This document shows, piece by piece, positions 24,863-34,083 of a stretch of 64,000 nt of DNA (position 1 is the first letter of the stretch; every line of letters starts with the position of its first letter). A program made the position numbers and the translations under genes. The stretch is from Microbulbifer flavimaris (GTDB lineage: Bacteria; Pseudomonadota; Gammaproteobacteria; Pseudomonadales; Cellvibrionaceae), in the NCBI RefSeq assembly GCF_001641755.2, contig NZ_LRFG02000002.1, forward strand, positions 806,001-870,000, read 5' to 3'. Under the pieces are notes generated by a model that had not been told where the DNA came from, ran no database searches, and saw only the letters and a list, made by a program, of their open reading frames with translations.

Positions 24863-26995
24863 ATGAAGAAATACTTTTCCCGAAGGAACGGCACCGTGCC
24901 GTTGCGTCGCAACCGGCAACGGCTGCCGGGTCCCGCCCGCTCGCTACTGAGCCTGGCTATCGCTCTATACGCCGTCGAGGCCGTCAGCGCTTCGGAGAGC
25001 GAGACGCTTGAGCAGGTCGTTGTCACCGGTGCGGTGATGCATAGTCCGCTCACCGTGATCACTGATCCAAAAAAGCCCCGCCAACCGTTACCGGCCAATG
25101 ACGGAGCAGACTATCTGAAAACGATTCCGGGTTTCTCGGTGATCCGCAAAGGTGGCACAGACGGTGACCCGGTACTGCGCGGCATGGCCGGCTCACGCCT
25201 TGCGGTGTTGGTCGATGGCGAAGTCATTCTGGGAGGCTGCAACAACCGCATGGACCCACCCACCGCCTATATTTTCCCGGAGAGCTTGGATGTAATTCAG
25301 GTGATCAAGGGGCCGCAAACCGTCCGTCATGGTCCGGGCAATTCCGCCGGTGTAGTGCTGTTCGAGCGGGAGGAGGAGCGACCCGGTGAAGAGCAGTGGA
25401 GTGTTTACTCGAGCCTGTTGACCGGCAGCGCGGGTCGTCACGATGGTTTGCTTGATGCCCGCTACAGCGCGCCGGAGCTTTCCGTCCACGGCTCCCTGTC
25501 AGCCGCCTCCGCCGATGACTACGAGGACGGCGACGGTGTCACCATTCACTCTCGCTACGAGCGCTGGCAGGGGCAGGCCAGCCTGGCCTGGACCCCGGAT
25601 GACGATACCCGCTACAGCATCAGCAGCGCCCGCAGTGATGGCGAGGCCGCCTATGCGGACCGGGGCGTAGACGGCAGCCGTTTTGCCCGCGAGCACCACA
25701 GCGCCAGTGCCAGCTGGGAGAACCTGGGGCAAACCGTCAAGGCGCTGGAAGTGCAGGGCTATCTCAATTATGTCGATCATGTGATGGATAACTACAGCCT
25801 GCGGCAACCGGCCGGGCCCATGGCCAACCCGGTGGCGATGAACCCGGATCGGGAAACCCGTGGGGCAAAGGCGGAACTGACACTGGCGTCCTCGTCTGCC
25901 ACAGAGCTGGTGGTAGGCCTGGACAGCCAATTCAACGCCCACACCAGCCGCAACACCATGAACCAGCAAATGTTGAATTACCGACAGTTGCGCCGCAATC
26001 CGGATGCTGAGTTTTTACAGACGGGACTCTTTACCGAGTTGAGCTGGCAGCAGAGTGACGCGCGACAATGGATTGGCGGGTTGCGATTGGACGATTGGCA
26101 GGTAACAGATCAGCGCCCCGGGGTGATGCTGTCGATGATGGCCACGGCGCCGAACCCCAGCGCCGGGCGGGAGCGTGATGAACTGCTGAAGAGCGGCTTC
26201 CTGCGGCACGAAACGCAGCTGGGAGAGGGCAACTCCACCCTCTTTGCCGGTCTCGGCCATAGTGAGCGCTTCCCGGATTACTGGGAAATGATCGCCAGGG
26301 AAACAACCGACTCTGTCAGCGCCTTTGCGATCAATTCGGAAAAGACCTCACAGCTGGATATCGGCGGGCTCTACAACGGCGATCGTCTGTCTGGCAGCCT
26401 GTCCGCTTTCTACAACCGTATCGATGACTACCTGCTGATCCAGTCTGGTTATGAAAAACCAGTGATGGGCGGCGGCACCATGATGAACATGCCCGCGACT
26501 CGCACAACCAGTATCGTTCGCAATATCGATGCGCGCTCCTGGGGGCTGGAGCTGGACGTTCAATATCAGTTGCACGATTACTGGCGGACGGAATTGACCC
26601 TCGCCTCTGTCCGCGGTGCCAACGATACCGATGACACCACTCTCGCCCAACTGCCGCCACTGGAGGCGCGCCTGGCGCTCAATTACAGCCGGGGGGCATG
26701 GGGTGCGGGGCTGCTGGTACGGGGTATCGCCAGCCAGGACCGGGTCGATCCGGGCAAGGGCAATATCGCCGGGCAGGATATCAGTCCGACGGATGGTGCG
26801 ACTGTTTTATCGGTGAACAGTAGCTGGCAGCCCTCTCAGACATTGCAGCTGACAGCCGGTATCGACAACCTGCTGGACGAAACCTATGCGGAACACATCA
26901 GCCGCGCCGGCGCGCTGGTGGCAGGGTTTGAACAGCTGCAAAGGGTCAACGAGCCAGGACGCACGCTGTGGCTAAAGGGCATCGTCCGCTTCTAG
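24863..26995 (+). CDS. oprC: TonB-dependent copper receptor, OprC-like
   Basis: A 710-residue outer-membrane receptor. I start at ATG 24863 (MKKYFSRRNG); a longer frame to 24794 lacks a signal. The TonB box is EQVVVTG, then the plug motifs DYLKTIPGFSVIRKGGTDGDPVLRG and GPGNSAGVV. The plug has GGCNNRMDPPTAYIFPES, which gives the C-x3-M pair (C126, M130), and H306-V-M308 gives the H-x-M pair. Together these are the CxxxM-HxM copper site described for Pseudomonas OprC. The barrel ends in WLKGIVRF with a terminal Phe. It likely imports copper with energy from TonB. The DUF2946 gene upstream supports this. Confidence 0.9.
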   Translation: MKKYFSRRNGTVPLRRNRQRLPGPARSLLSLAIALYAVEAVSASESETLEQVVVTGAVMHSPLTVITDPKKPRQPLPANDGADYLKTIPGFSVIRKGGTDGDPVLRGMAGSRLAVLVDGEVILGGCNNRMDPPTAYIFPESLDVIQVIKGPQTVRHGPGNSAGVVLFEREEERPGEEQWSVYSSLLTGSAGRHDGLLDARYSAPELSVHGSLSAASADDYEDGDGVTIHSRYERWQGQASLAWTPDDDTRYSISSARSDGEAAYADRGVDGSRFAREHHSASASWENLGQTVKALEVQGYLNYVDHVMDNYSLRQPAGPMANPVAMNPDRETRGAKAELTLASSSATELVVGLDSQFNAHTSRNTMNQQMLNYRQLRRNPDAEFLQTGLFTELSWQQSDARQWIGGLRLDDWQVTDQRPGVMLSMMATAPNPSAGRERDELLKSGFLRHETQLGEGNSTLFAGLGHSERFPDYWEMIARETTDSVSAFAINSEKTSQLDIGGLYNGDRLSGSLSAFYNRIDDYLLIQSGYEKPVMGGGTMMNMPATRTTSIVRNIDARSWGLELDVQYQLHDYWRTELTLASVRGANDTDDTTLAQLPPLEARLALNYSRGAWGAGLLVRGIASQDRVDPGKGNIAGQDISPTDGATVLSVNSSWQPSQTLQLTAGIDNLLDETYAEHISRAGALVAGFEQLQRVNEPGRTLWLKGIVRF

Positions 26996-27012
26996 CGTGA
27001 CAACATTAACCA

Positions 27013-27048
27013 GACCAAAAACGGCGTCCGGCTCTGGTGCCGGGCGCC
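27013..27048 (-). terminator. Intrinsic terminator of the outer-membrane barrel gene
   Basis: GGCGTCCGGC (27023-27032) pairs with GCCGGGCGCC (27039-27048). Read on the minus strand it is followed by a T-rich GTTTTTGG. It lies 41 nt past the stop of the 27089-27649 gene and 18 nt after the OprC stop, so it may also block readthrough from the right. Confidence 0.7.
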
Positions 27049-27088
27049 GATCTCCATGGAATACTGCGCATTCGAGGCAGCTGTAGAC

Positions 27089-27649
27089 TCAGAAACGATA
27101 GGCAAAATTGACAGTGAGCCCGCGCAGGTGGCCCAGGTCGAAGCCCGCCACTTTACCGACATCGTTGTACATGTATTCCACCGAGGTATCGAAGTCCCGC
27201 GTCCAGCGATAGCGATAGCCGACACCCGCATTCCAGTAATTGTCGTAGCCGTTATCCTCGACAATCACCGGCAGGCCGCCGCGGATCACCTCGTCCACGT
27301 CGACTTCGCTGTAGTTCCAACCCGCCATCCAGTACAGGCAGTGCACGTCGCAATTCAGGGTAAAGTCCACCTTGAAGTTGATACCGTACTGGTCAATATC
27401 CACGCCACCGTCATCAAAATTCGTGTAACGCAGTTCTACCTGCCACAGGCCGATGCTGGGTGAGATACCCACACTGCCGTAGCCATAAAAATCCTGGTCA
27501 TCATTGATCTGCAGTTCGCCCTGGCCGAGCCCGATGGTACCGACGACTTGATATTCGCCGACACAGAAGCCTTCAATCGGGTTGTTCCATTCCACTGCCC
27601 CGGCGGACAGGGAGAAGAGCAGGGCGAGCGCACCGACAATTTTTTTCAT
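27089..27649 (-). CDS. Small outer-membrane beta-barrel protein
   Basis: A 186-residue protein with a signal peptide (MKKIVGALALLFSLSAGAVE). Regular strands follow (GYGSVGISPSIGLWQVELRYT, DQYGINFKVDFTLNC, YWNAGVGYRYRW, TVNFAYRF at the end), as in an 8-strand OmpA-like or OmpW-like barrel. A C-terminal Phe fits BAM recognition. I cannot name the family. It is monocistronic and has its own terminator. It may form a pore or have a structural role; no ligand can be inferred. Confidence 0.6.
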   Translation of the reverse strand: MKKIVGALALLFSLSAGAVEWNNPIEGFCVGEYQVVGTIGLGQGELQINDDQDFYGYGSVGISPSIGLWQVELRYTNFDDGGVDIDQYGINFKVDFTLNCDVHCLYWMAGWNYSEVDVDEVIRGGLPVIVEDNGYDNYWNAGVGYRYRWTRDFDTSVEYMYNDVGKVAGFDLGHLRGLTVNFAYRF

Positions 27650-27700
27650 GCCTTTCCTTCCTTGGTCAGAGAATTCCCTTTGAGCCTTTTCAGTTGGAGG

Positions 27701-27982
27701 TTATGAGTTGGATTTGGGGAGTGGCTGTTCGTGGTCCACATCGATCATGGCCCAGATACCACCCTCGTAAGCCGGATTATTGCGCAGCGCATCGATCTCG
27801 CTGCAAGGTGGAGGTGTCTCGCCGGCAGCGTGCATATCGTCCAGGCGCTGGAAGATCGTCTCGGCCATCTTCTGCAGGGTCGCATCGAGAGTCTCGGCGT
27901 GGCAGTGGCAGTGCGGGAGGTCCGGAGCGATGGCCCCGAAACCTGCGTATTCGATGTTGTGAACCACAACCGGATAACGCAT
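27701..27982 (-). CDS. Solitary HicB-like protein
   Basis: A 93-residue protein with the HicB-type partial RNase-H fold: MRYPVVVHNIEYAGFGAIAPDLPHCHCHAETLDATLQKMAE, where the classic HicB reads ...PDLPGC.T.GDT..EA..NA.E. There is no C-terminal ribbon-helix-helix DNA-binding domain and no hicA toxin gene beside it. It may be an orphan antitoxin-like or a regulatory HicB. The N-terminal Tyr-Pro start (MRYPVVV) is usual for the family. Confidence 0.65.
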   Translation of the reverse strand: MRYPVVVHNIEYAGFGAIAPDLPHCHCHAETLDATLQKMAETIFQRLDDMHAAGETPPPCSEIDALRNNPAYEGGIWAMIDVDHEQPLPKSNS

Positions 27983-28113
27983 TGGAGTTACTCTTATTTG
28001 ATTAACTCACCAAGCGTAGACGGTATTTATTTTTTCGTGGCAAACGGAGCAATGGATTGCGCGCTTTTTAGAAAGCGTTTACCAAAAAAATCGAAGGCGG
28101 GAAAACAAAATAC

Positions 28114-28320
28114 TCAGCGGGGCATGCGCCCGAGCAGCGCGCGCCGACAATAAATCATTTCTTTGTAGGTTTGCAGCAGGGAGATATCGAGCTCCCCGGC
28201 AGCACCCTGCAATTCGTCCATCTGCCGCTGCAGCCACTGGATCTCGGATTCCAGCTGGCGGCGCATTTTGCGAGTCTCACTCTCGCTGACATTCACATGG
28301 ACGCTACGGAGATCGGACAT
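28114..28320 (-). CDS. Small coiled-coil protein
   Basis: A 68-residue basic protein starting at ATG 28320, with GAGG about 7 nt upstream; a longer frame to 28341 adds seven residues without its own ribosome site. It is almost all helix (VSESETRKMRRQLESEIQWLQRQMDELQGAAGE) with heptad-like spacing. I do not recognise it. It lies alone between cysQ and the hicB-like gene. Confidence 0.5.
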   Translation of the reverse strand: MSDLRSVHVNVSESETRKMRRQLESEIQWLQRQMDELQGAAGELDISLLQTYKEMIYCRRALLGRMPR

Positions 28321-28399
28321 CGGGCAACCTCGGAGGGGCACCGCCCGGGGAACCGGGCGGTGGACACAGAACCTATCTGAAAGGCTAGCCCAAAAATGA

Positions 28400-29257
28400 C
28401 TACTTTGTGAGCAATGCGCGCCAGTCGAAACCGGTATCGCCGATCACGTAGAAATACGGGTTCAGCAGCGAGTCCTTGCGGTTGTAGCGCAGCAGTTCGA
28501 ACTGGTCGTCGACGACGGTTCCACCGGCTGCCTCCACCACGGCCTGGGCCGCGGCGGTGTCCCACTCGCAGGTGGGCGCCAGGCGCGGATACAGATCCGC
28601 CGCACCCTCGGCAACCAGACACAGCTTCAGTGAGCTGCCCATGTTCTTGCACTCCACAGCGCCGAGCTCCGACTCGATCCGCTCCACCAGCTGATCGACC
28701 GCTCCGGCGCCGTGGCTGCGGCTCGCCACCAGTTCCACCGGCTGGCGACTTTCCAGGCGCGGAGCCATGGGCCGCACGCTGATGGGCGCTTCGCCACTGG
28801 CATCACGCTTGAACGCGAACTTGTCGCCACTGCCATTCAGATCGCGACAGCCGGCATAGATGATGTTCAGGACCGGTACGTAGACCACCCCCAATACCGG
28901 CTCGCCGTTGTCGATCAGGGCAACGTTCACGGTGAACTCGCCGGTGCGGCGGATGAACTCTTTGGTGCCATCGAGGGGATCGACAATCCAGTAACGCTGC
29001 CAGCTGCTGCGCTGCTCGAAGGAGGGCATTTCCTGCTCCTCTGACAGTACCGGCACCCCTTCAATCAGCTCAGCCAGCGCGGAGGCCAGCACACGGTGGG
29101 CGGCCAGATCGGCGGCGGTCACCGGGGAATCGTCGGCCTTGGTATCCACCGACAGCTCCTCGCTGCTGTTGTACACCTCGAGGATCGCCTCACCGGCGCG
29201 CTCGCAGATCCCGATCACGCGCTCCAGCAGCGCCTTGCTTTCCAGCCCCTGTGTCAT
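28400..29257 (-). CDS. cysQ: 3'(2'),5'-bisphosphate nucleotidase CysQ
   Basis: A 285-residue member of the inositol-monophosphatase superfamily. The metal-binding motifs are present: VLSEEQE, WIVDPLDGTKEFI, and late EWDTAAAQAVVEAAGG. CysQ removes 3'-phosphate from PAP, the by-product of sulfate assimilation, in the cytoplasm. ATG 29257 is chosen because GGAG lies 5 nt before it; GTG 29263 is an alternative. In many gammaproteobacteria cysQ sits next to nudE and yrfG. Here the neighbour is cysK, which fits sulfur assimilation. Confidence 0.93.
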   Translation of the reverse strand: MTQGLESKALLERVIGICERAGEAILEVYNSSEELSVDTKADDSPVTAADLAAHRVLASALAELIEGVPVLSEEQEMPSFEQRSSWQRYWIVDPLDGTKEFIRRTGEFTVNVALIDNGEPVLGVVYVPVLNIIYAGCRDLNGSGDKFAFKRDASGEAPISVRPMAPRLESRQPVELVASRSHGAGAVDQLVERIESELGAVECKNMGSSLKLCLVAEGAADLYPRLAPTCEWDTAAAQAVVEAAGGTVVDDQFELLRYNRKDSLLNPYFYVIGDTGFDWRALLTK

Positions 29258-29396
29258 AACCACTCCAGCTCCCGGTCCGACTGCTGGCGGACCCCATTTA
29301 TCATTGTCACCGCACCACCGCGGTGGCGCGAAAAGCGGGCATTATACGCGCCGGCCGGCTCCCTTCCCACGGCACCGGCCACAGTACTCGCAGGAA

Positions 29397-30314
29397 TCAG
29401 GCCGGGAACAGGTCTTCGATGGATAGATAACGCTCGCCGGTGTCGTAGCTGAACACCAGCACGCGGGCGCCGGGGGCGAATTCCGCCTCGCGCTGTTTCA
29501 CCGCAGCGAGGCTGGCGCCGGAGGAGATACCGACAAAGATCCCCTCCTTGCTGGCACACTGCCGGGCCATCTCAAAGCTGTCTTCCTCGCTCACCTGGAC
29601 AGTGCCATCGAGGGTATCCCGGTTGAGGATCTCGGGGACAAAACCCGCGCCGATACCCTGCAGCCGGTGCAGCCCCTTCTCGCCGCCACTGATGACCGGG
29701 GACTTTTCCGGCTCCACCGCGTATGTCTTGAGCCCCGGGAAATGCTCCTTCAACACCTCGCTGCAACCGGTAATGTGGCCGCCGGTACCGACGCCAGTGA
29801 TCATATAGTCGAGACCCTCGGGGAAATCATCGAGTATCTCTTTCGCCGTCTGTTCCCGGTGTATTTTCACATTGGCCGGGTTGCGAAATTGCTGCGGCAT
29901 CCAGCTGTTCTCGTGCTCTTGCAGCAGTTCTTCGGCCCGCTCGATGGCCCCGGGCATGCCACGCTCCTTGGGAGTGAGCACCAACTCCGCCCCCAGCGCT
30001 TTCATGATCTTGCGTCTCTCTATGGACATGGACTCCGGCATGGTCAGGATCAACCGGTAACCGCGGACTGCCGCCACCATCGCCAGCCCGATACCGGTGT
30101 TGCCGGAGGTAGGCTCGATGATGACGCCACCGGGCTTTAGCGCGCCGCCCTGTTCGGCCTCCTCGATCATGGACAGGGCGATGCGATCCTTGATGCTGCT
30201 GCCGGGATTGAACCGCTCCACTTTCATCCACACCTCGATGTCGGGCCGAAACAGGTGATTGATGCGGACGTGTGGCGTATTGCCGATGGTTTCGAGAATA
30301 TTGTCTGCCTTCAT
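29397..30314 (-). CDS. cysK: Cysteine synthase, CysK type
   Basis: A 305-residue PLP enzyme making cysteine from O-acetylserine and sulfide. The PLP lysine is K42 in [11 protein letters not shown], the phosphate loop is SGNTG (70-74), and [10 protein letters not shown] and SSGAS are conserved binding segments. [20 protein letters not shown] and [20 protein letters not shown] match CysK more than CysM. ATG 30314 has GGAGAG 8 nt upstream; the longer frame to 30389 is rejected. It lies upstream of cysQ on the same strand, separated by 139 nt, so both may belong to a sulfur-assimilation group. Confidence 0.9.
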   Translation of the reverse strand: MKADNILETIGNTPHVRINHLFRPDIEVWMKVERFNPGSSIKDRIALSMIEEAEQGGALKPGGVIIEPTSGNTGIGLAMVAAVRGYRLILTMPESMSIERRKIMKALGAELVLTPKERGMPGAIERAEELLQEHENSWMPQQFRNPANVKIHREQTAKEILDDFPEGLDYMITGVGTGGHITGCSEVLKEHFPGLKTYAVEPEKSPVISGGEKGLHRLQGIGAGFVPEILNRDTLDGTVQVSEEDSFEMARQCASKEGIFVGISSGASLAAVKQREAEFAPGARVLVFSYDTGERYLSIEDLFPA

Positions 30315-30495
30315 GGGCGAAGCTCTCCTTTCCGATTGCATCTTTTTGTACTGGCAGTGACGCTGCCACGATTCCATGACCGAGACCACGGGTGATTGCG
30401 CGGCCGCTGTGTTTCACGAATACTGCCCCAAACCCCTCGTCCCTTTCCCATAGCCCCTTGAGAAAACCAAGAAGAAATAGAAGAAAGATACCGAC

Positions 30496-31179
30496 ATGAC
30501 CATGACTTCCGCCGCAACATCTCCCACTGTCTCCAATGGGCTCGTCCTGCGCAAACTTTTGCCCGCCGCTTTTGCTCTGCTGGCGGGGCTCTATATTTTT
30601 CTCGATGCGGCGGGCGGCCAGGCCCTGTGGATGCCAGCGCTCAAGGCCGCGCCGATTGCCGTGCTCGGTATCATGGCGGCCCTGATGCTGCGCGGTGTCA
30701 CACGTACCCTGACCCTGGTCGCACTGGCATTTTCCGCCCTGGGGGACGTGCTGCTGGCACTGGATTTCCCGCTGCAATTCGTGATGGGCCTGGCCGCGTT
30801 CCTGATCGCACAGGTGGTTTACGCAGCAAACTTCCTGCGCGGCGCCCAGTTCCGGAGTCAGCGCTTTGCGATGCGGGCGCTGCCGTTGTTGCTGGCCACG
30901 AGCCTGCTGGCCTCGCAACTACTGCCTGCCGCGACTGAACTGGCGCCAGCGGTGCTCTGCTACCTGCTGGCGATCACTGCCATGGCCCTGGCGGCTGCCG
31001 CCCATCGTGGCAACTCGGGCCTGCTGTACGCTGGCGCTATCATTTTTGTGGTCTCCGACACCCTGATTGCCGTGAATCGCTTCCTGCTGCCGCTGCCACT
31101 GGCCGGAACCGCGATCATGGTCACCTATTATGGTGCCCAGCTGGCGCTGCTGTACGGAATAGGGCGCGCGCGGGCATAA
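30496..31179 (+). CDS. YhhN family lysoplasmalogenase-like membrane protein
   Basis: A 227-residue integral membrane protein with about eight hydrophobic segments. It has the family's helix-embedded acidic and polar residues (FLDAAGG, SALGDVLLALD, VSDTLIAVNRFLLPLPL, YYGAQLALLYG). YhhN/TMEM86 proteins hydrolyse the vinyl-ether bond of lysoplasmalogens; whether this organism has plasmalogens is not known, so the substrate is uncertain. It diverges from cysK and is followed by yrfG in the same direction. Confidence 0.85.
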   Translation: MTMTSAATSPTVSNGLVLRKLLPAAFALLAGLYIFLDAAGGQALWMPALKAAPIAVLGIMAALMLRGVTRTLTLVALAFSALGDVLLALDFPLQFVMGLAAFLIAQVVYAANFLRGAQFRSQRFAMRALPLLLATSLLASQLLPAATELAPAVLCYLLAITAMALAAAAHRGNSGLLYAGAIIFVVSDTLIAVNRFLLPLPLAGTAIMVTYYGAQLALLYGIGRARA

Positions 31180-31250
31180 TAGGCAACCGGTGATTTTTTA
31201 ACCGCCGGCGCACTGTGACTGCGCCGGCCACCAACGAGGTACAGGTTTTC

Positions 31251-31922
31251 ATGCTGGACTGGCGAGGCGTCGACACCGTGCTGCTGGATATGGACGGCAC
31301 ACTGCTCGACCTGCACTACGACAATCACTTCTGGTTCAACCACCTGCCCAGGCGCTATGCCGAAACCCATGGCATGACGCTGGCCCAGGCGGAACAGGCG
31401 CTGGTGGAGGAAATCGAGGGCCGGCGCGGCACCCTGGAGTGGTACTGCCTGAATTTCTGGTCCCGGGAACTGAAGATGGATATCCCCGCCATCCTGCGGG
31501 AAATCGAGGATCGAATCGCCGTGCGCCCCCACGTTGAGGACTTCCTCAGCGGGCTGCAGCAGATGGACAAGCGTGTGCTGCTGGTCACCAACGCCCACCC
31601 CGATGGCCTGACCCACAAGCTGGAGCGCACCGGCATCGACCGCTGGATGGACGGCATCGTCTCCTCCCACGACCTGGGCTACGCCAAGGAGAGCGCCGAC
31701 TTCTGGCCGGTGCTGCGCGAGCACTCGGAATTTGACCCCGCCCGCACCCTGTTCGTGGACGATAACGAGCAGGTGCTGGCCGCCGCCCGCGATTACGGCA
31801 TCGCGTATCTGCTGTGCATCCTGCAACCGGACAGCCGCGGCCCGCTGCGTGACATCAGCGACTTCCCGGCGATCCTGCACTTCAACGAGATCATCGAAAT
31901 CGCTCCCAAGCACCCCAAGTAG
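31251..31922 (+). CDS. yrfG: HAD nucleotidase, GMP/IMP type (YrfG-like)
   Basis: A 223-residue HAD phosphatase with DMDGTLLD (catalytic D13 and D15), LLVTNAHPDGL (motif II), GYAKESADF (motif III) and LFVDDNEQVL (motif IV). E. coli YrfG dephosphorylates GMP and IMP. The start is taken at ATG 31251, preceded by a GAGG-containing leader; a GTG at 31215 would add 12 residues. The gene stands next to hslR, as yrfG-hslR-hslO-pckA in E. coli, which supports the assignment. Confidence 0.88.
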   Translation: MLDWRGVDTVLLDMDGTLLDLHYDNHFWFNHLPRRYAETHGMTLAQAEQALVEEIEGRRGTLEWYCLNFWSRELKMDIPAILREIEDRIAVRPHVEDFLSGLQQMDKRVLLVTNAHPDGLTHKLERTGIDRWMDGIVSSHDLGYAKESADFWPVLREHSEFDPARTLFVDDNEQVLAAARDYGIAYLLCILQPDSRGPLRDISDFPAILHFNEIIEIAPKHPK

Positions 31923-31924
31923 CC

Positions 31925-32032
31925 GGGTGGGCGAGGGGAGGTCGTGCGGGACACGCTGTGAATACATCCATGTACGCTTGTAATCGGCATCCCTGCCTCA
32001 TACAGTTCCGCACGACCTCCCCTCACCCACCC
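31925..32032. repeat. Palindromic element copy 3 between yrfG and hslR
   Basis: Arms 31925-31952 (GGGTGGGCGAGG...) and 32005-32032 pair over 28 nt with two mismatches. The core 31953-31979 begins ACGCTGTGAATACATCC, matching copies 1 and 2, and an imperfect inner hairpin follows at 31980-32003. It fills almost the entire gap between yrfG and hslR, so it could affect the coupling of these genes. Confidence 0.85.
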
Positions 32033-32054
32033 TAGAGATTGCTCCCAATCCCCC

Positions 32055-32432
32055 ATGGAAAAAGTCCGTATCGACAAGTGGCTCTGGGCCGCCCGTTTCT
32101 TCAAGACCCGCAGTATCGCCAAGCAGGCCATCGAGGGTGGCAAGGTCCACGCCGACAGCCAGCGGGTAAAACCCAGCAAGGAAATCACCACCGGCACCAC
32201 CCTGGTGATCCGCAAAGGCTGGGATCAGTTGGAGGTGGAGGTGGTTGCCCTGTCCGACCAGCGCCGCGGCGCCGATATCGCCCAGACGCTGTACCGGGAG
32301 ACCGAGGCCAGTGTGGCCAAGCGCGAACAGGCCCGCATCGAGCGCCAGGCCAGTAATGCCGGTATCCGCAGCGACCGCCCCAACAAGAAGCAGCGGCGCC
32401 AGATTCACCGTTTCCTGCGCGAGCAGGACTGA
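32055..32432 (+). CDS. hslR: Heat-shock protein 15, RNA-binding S4 domain protein
   Basis: A 125-residue protein with a full S4 domain: VRIDKWLWAARFFKTRSIAKQAIEGGKV at residues 4-32, then the family's basic C-terminal tail (PNKKQRRQIHRFLREQD). Hsp15 binds free 50S subunits carrying nascent chains under heat stress and helps recycle them. The position between yrfG and hslO, as in E. coli, supports the assignment. Confidence 0.95.
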   Translation: MEKVRIDKWLWAARFFKTRSIAKQAIEGGKVHADSQRVKPSKEITTGTTLVIRKGWDQLEVEVVALSDQRRGADIAQTLYRETEASVAKREQARIERQASNAGIRSDRPNKKQRRQIHRFLREQD

Positions 32433-32524
32433 TCCGGTGCTCCGTCGCGGCTGACGCTGCGTAGTAATCCACGGCAGCTGCTAAACTGCCAGCCACAAAG
32501 ATAAAAGACCGCGATCCGCCGCCT

Positions 32525-34027
32525 ATGATGAAAAGAATCTTTGCCCTCGTCGCCCTCTCCCTGCTGGTGATGCAAACCGCCAACGCCGACAGCCGCGAAC
32601 ACGAGCAGCTCAAGCGCTCGATCATCAAGATCTACACCACCGCCGCCGCCCCGGACTACTTCAACCCCTGGGCACTGCTGAATGCCAAGCAGCTGTCGGG
32701 CTCCGGTGCGGTCATCGACGACCAGCGCATCCTCACCAATGCCCACGTGGTAGCCAACGGCAGCTTCATCCAGGTGCAGCGCCACGGTGATGCGCAGAAA
32801 TTCCGCGCCCGGGTGGAGTTCGTCTCCCACGAGGCGGACCTGGCACTGCTCAGCGTCGAGGATGCAGACTTCTTCGAGGACACCCGGCCACTGGATCTGG
32901 GGGAACTGCCTGACCTGCAGGAAGAGGTCACCGTTTACGGCTACCCGATTGGCGGTAAATCCCTGTCCATTACCCGCGGCGTGCTCTCCCGCATCGAGCA
33001 CCAGTACTATGCCCACGCCGAAAGCTACCTGATGGCCGGCCAGATCGACGCTGCCATCAACCCCGGCAACAGCGGCGGGCCGGTGATTTCCGATGGTCGC
33101 ATCGTCGGCGTCGCCATGCAGACCAACAACAGCCAGGGTGCCGAAAACCTGGGCTACTTTGTGCCGCCCAGCGTCATCCGCCATGTACTCAAGGACGCCG
33201 AGGACGGTGCGCACGATGGTTTCCCGGAGCTGGGCGCCGTGACCCAGAGCATGGAGAGCCCGTCCCTCAAACAGGCAGCCGGCCTGGCCGAGGACCAGGA
33301 GGGCGCCCTGATCGTGAAGGTGTTCCACGATGCCCCGGCGGCATCCGTCCTGCAGCCGGGTGATGTGCTGCTGGAAGTGGATGGCTACCCGGTGGCCGCA
33401 GACCGCACCGTGGAGTGGCGCGAAAATCAGCGCACTAATTACCACTACGCGGTGGACCAGTACCATGTGGGCGACCGGCTGCCGGTGCGCTTCTCCCGCG
33501 AGGGTGAGGTCCGCACCGCTGAAGTGACCCTGGGCTCGGCTCCGACCTCGCGCTCACTGGTGGTGGGGGAGCAGTTCGACCAGCGCCCGCGTTACTACAT
33601 CTACGGTGGGGTGGTGTTCGTGCCGCTGAATATGAACCTGATCAAGCGCTGGGGTAACAACTGGCACTCCAAGGCGCCCATCGATTACCTGCACGCCCGC
33701 AACCGCTGGGGCGATGCGGGGCGCAGCGAACTGGTGGTAGCCCTCAAGGTGCTGCCGGCCGGCGTGAACCTGGGCTATCACGACTGGAAAAACTGGATTA
33801 TTGATTCTGTGAATGGCCAGCCGGTGAAGGATTTCAATGAGTTTGCCCAGCAGATGGAAAGCAACGAAAAGCCCTACGTAGACCTGCGCGACGACTCCGG
33901 CTACCGTATGGTCCTGAACGCCGCGGCGGCGCGCACCCAGGAACCGATGATCCTGCAGACCTACCACATTCCGCACCGCCACTCCCCGGGACTCTTCAGC
34001 ACTCTGGCGCAGGATTCCGGCGAGTAA
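32525..34027 (+). CDS. Periplasmic trypsin-like serine protease with PDZ domains
   Basis: A 500-residue exported protease (signal IFALVALSLLVMQTANA). The triad is complete: H74 (TNAHVV), D105 (EADLALL) and S183 (INPGNSGGP). A PDZ domain follows at about 255-340 (LQPGDVLLEVDGYPV), and a second PDZ-like region at about 425-470 (IDSVNGQPVKDFNEFAQQ). The catalytic part is HtrA/Deg-like, but the C-terminus differs from DegP/DegQ. It likely has a periplasmic quality-control or processing role. It is inserted between hslR and hslO. Confidence 0.9.
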   Translation: MMKRIFALVALSLLVMQTANADSREHEQLKRSIIKIYTTAAAPDYFNPWALLNAKQLSGSGAVIDDQRILTNAHVVANGSFIQVQRHGDAQKFRARVEFVSHEADLALLSVEDADFFEDTRPLDLGELPDLQEEVTVYGYPIGGKSLSITRGVLSRIEHQYYAHAESYLMAGQIDAAINPGNSGGPVISDGRIVGVAMQTNNSQGAENLGYFVPPSVIRHVLKDAEDGAHDGFPELGAVTQSMESPSLKQAAGLAEDQEGALIVKVFHDAPAASVLQPGDVLLEVDGYPVAADRTVEWRENQRTNYHYAVDQYHVGDRLPVRFSREGEVRTAEVTLGSAPTSRSLVVGEQFDQRPRYYIYGGVVFVPLNMNLIKRWGNNWHSKAPIDYLHARNRWGDAGRSELVVALKVLPAGVNLGYHDWKNWIIDSVNGQPVKDFNEFAQQMESNEKPYVDLRDDSGYRMVLNAAAARTQEPMILQTYHIPHRHSPGLFSTLAQDSGE

Positions 34028-34083
34028 CCGGCGACCTGCACCACGGCCCCCTGCGGCCGCCAGGGAAGCACCGGGAGGAAGGG

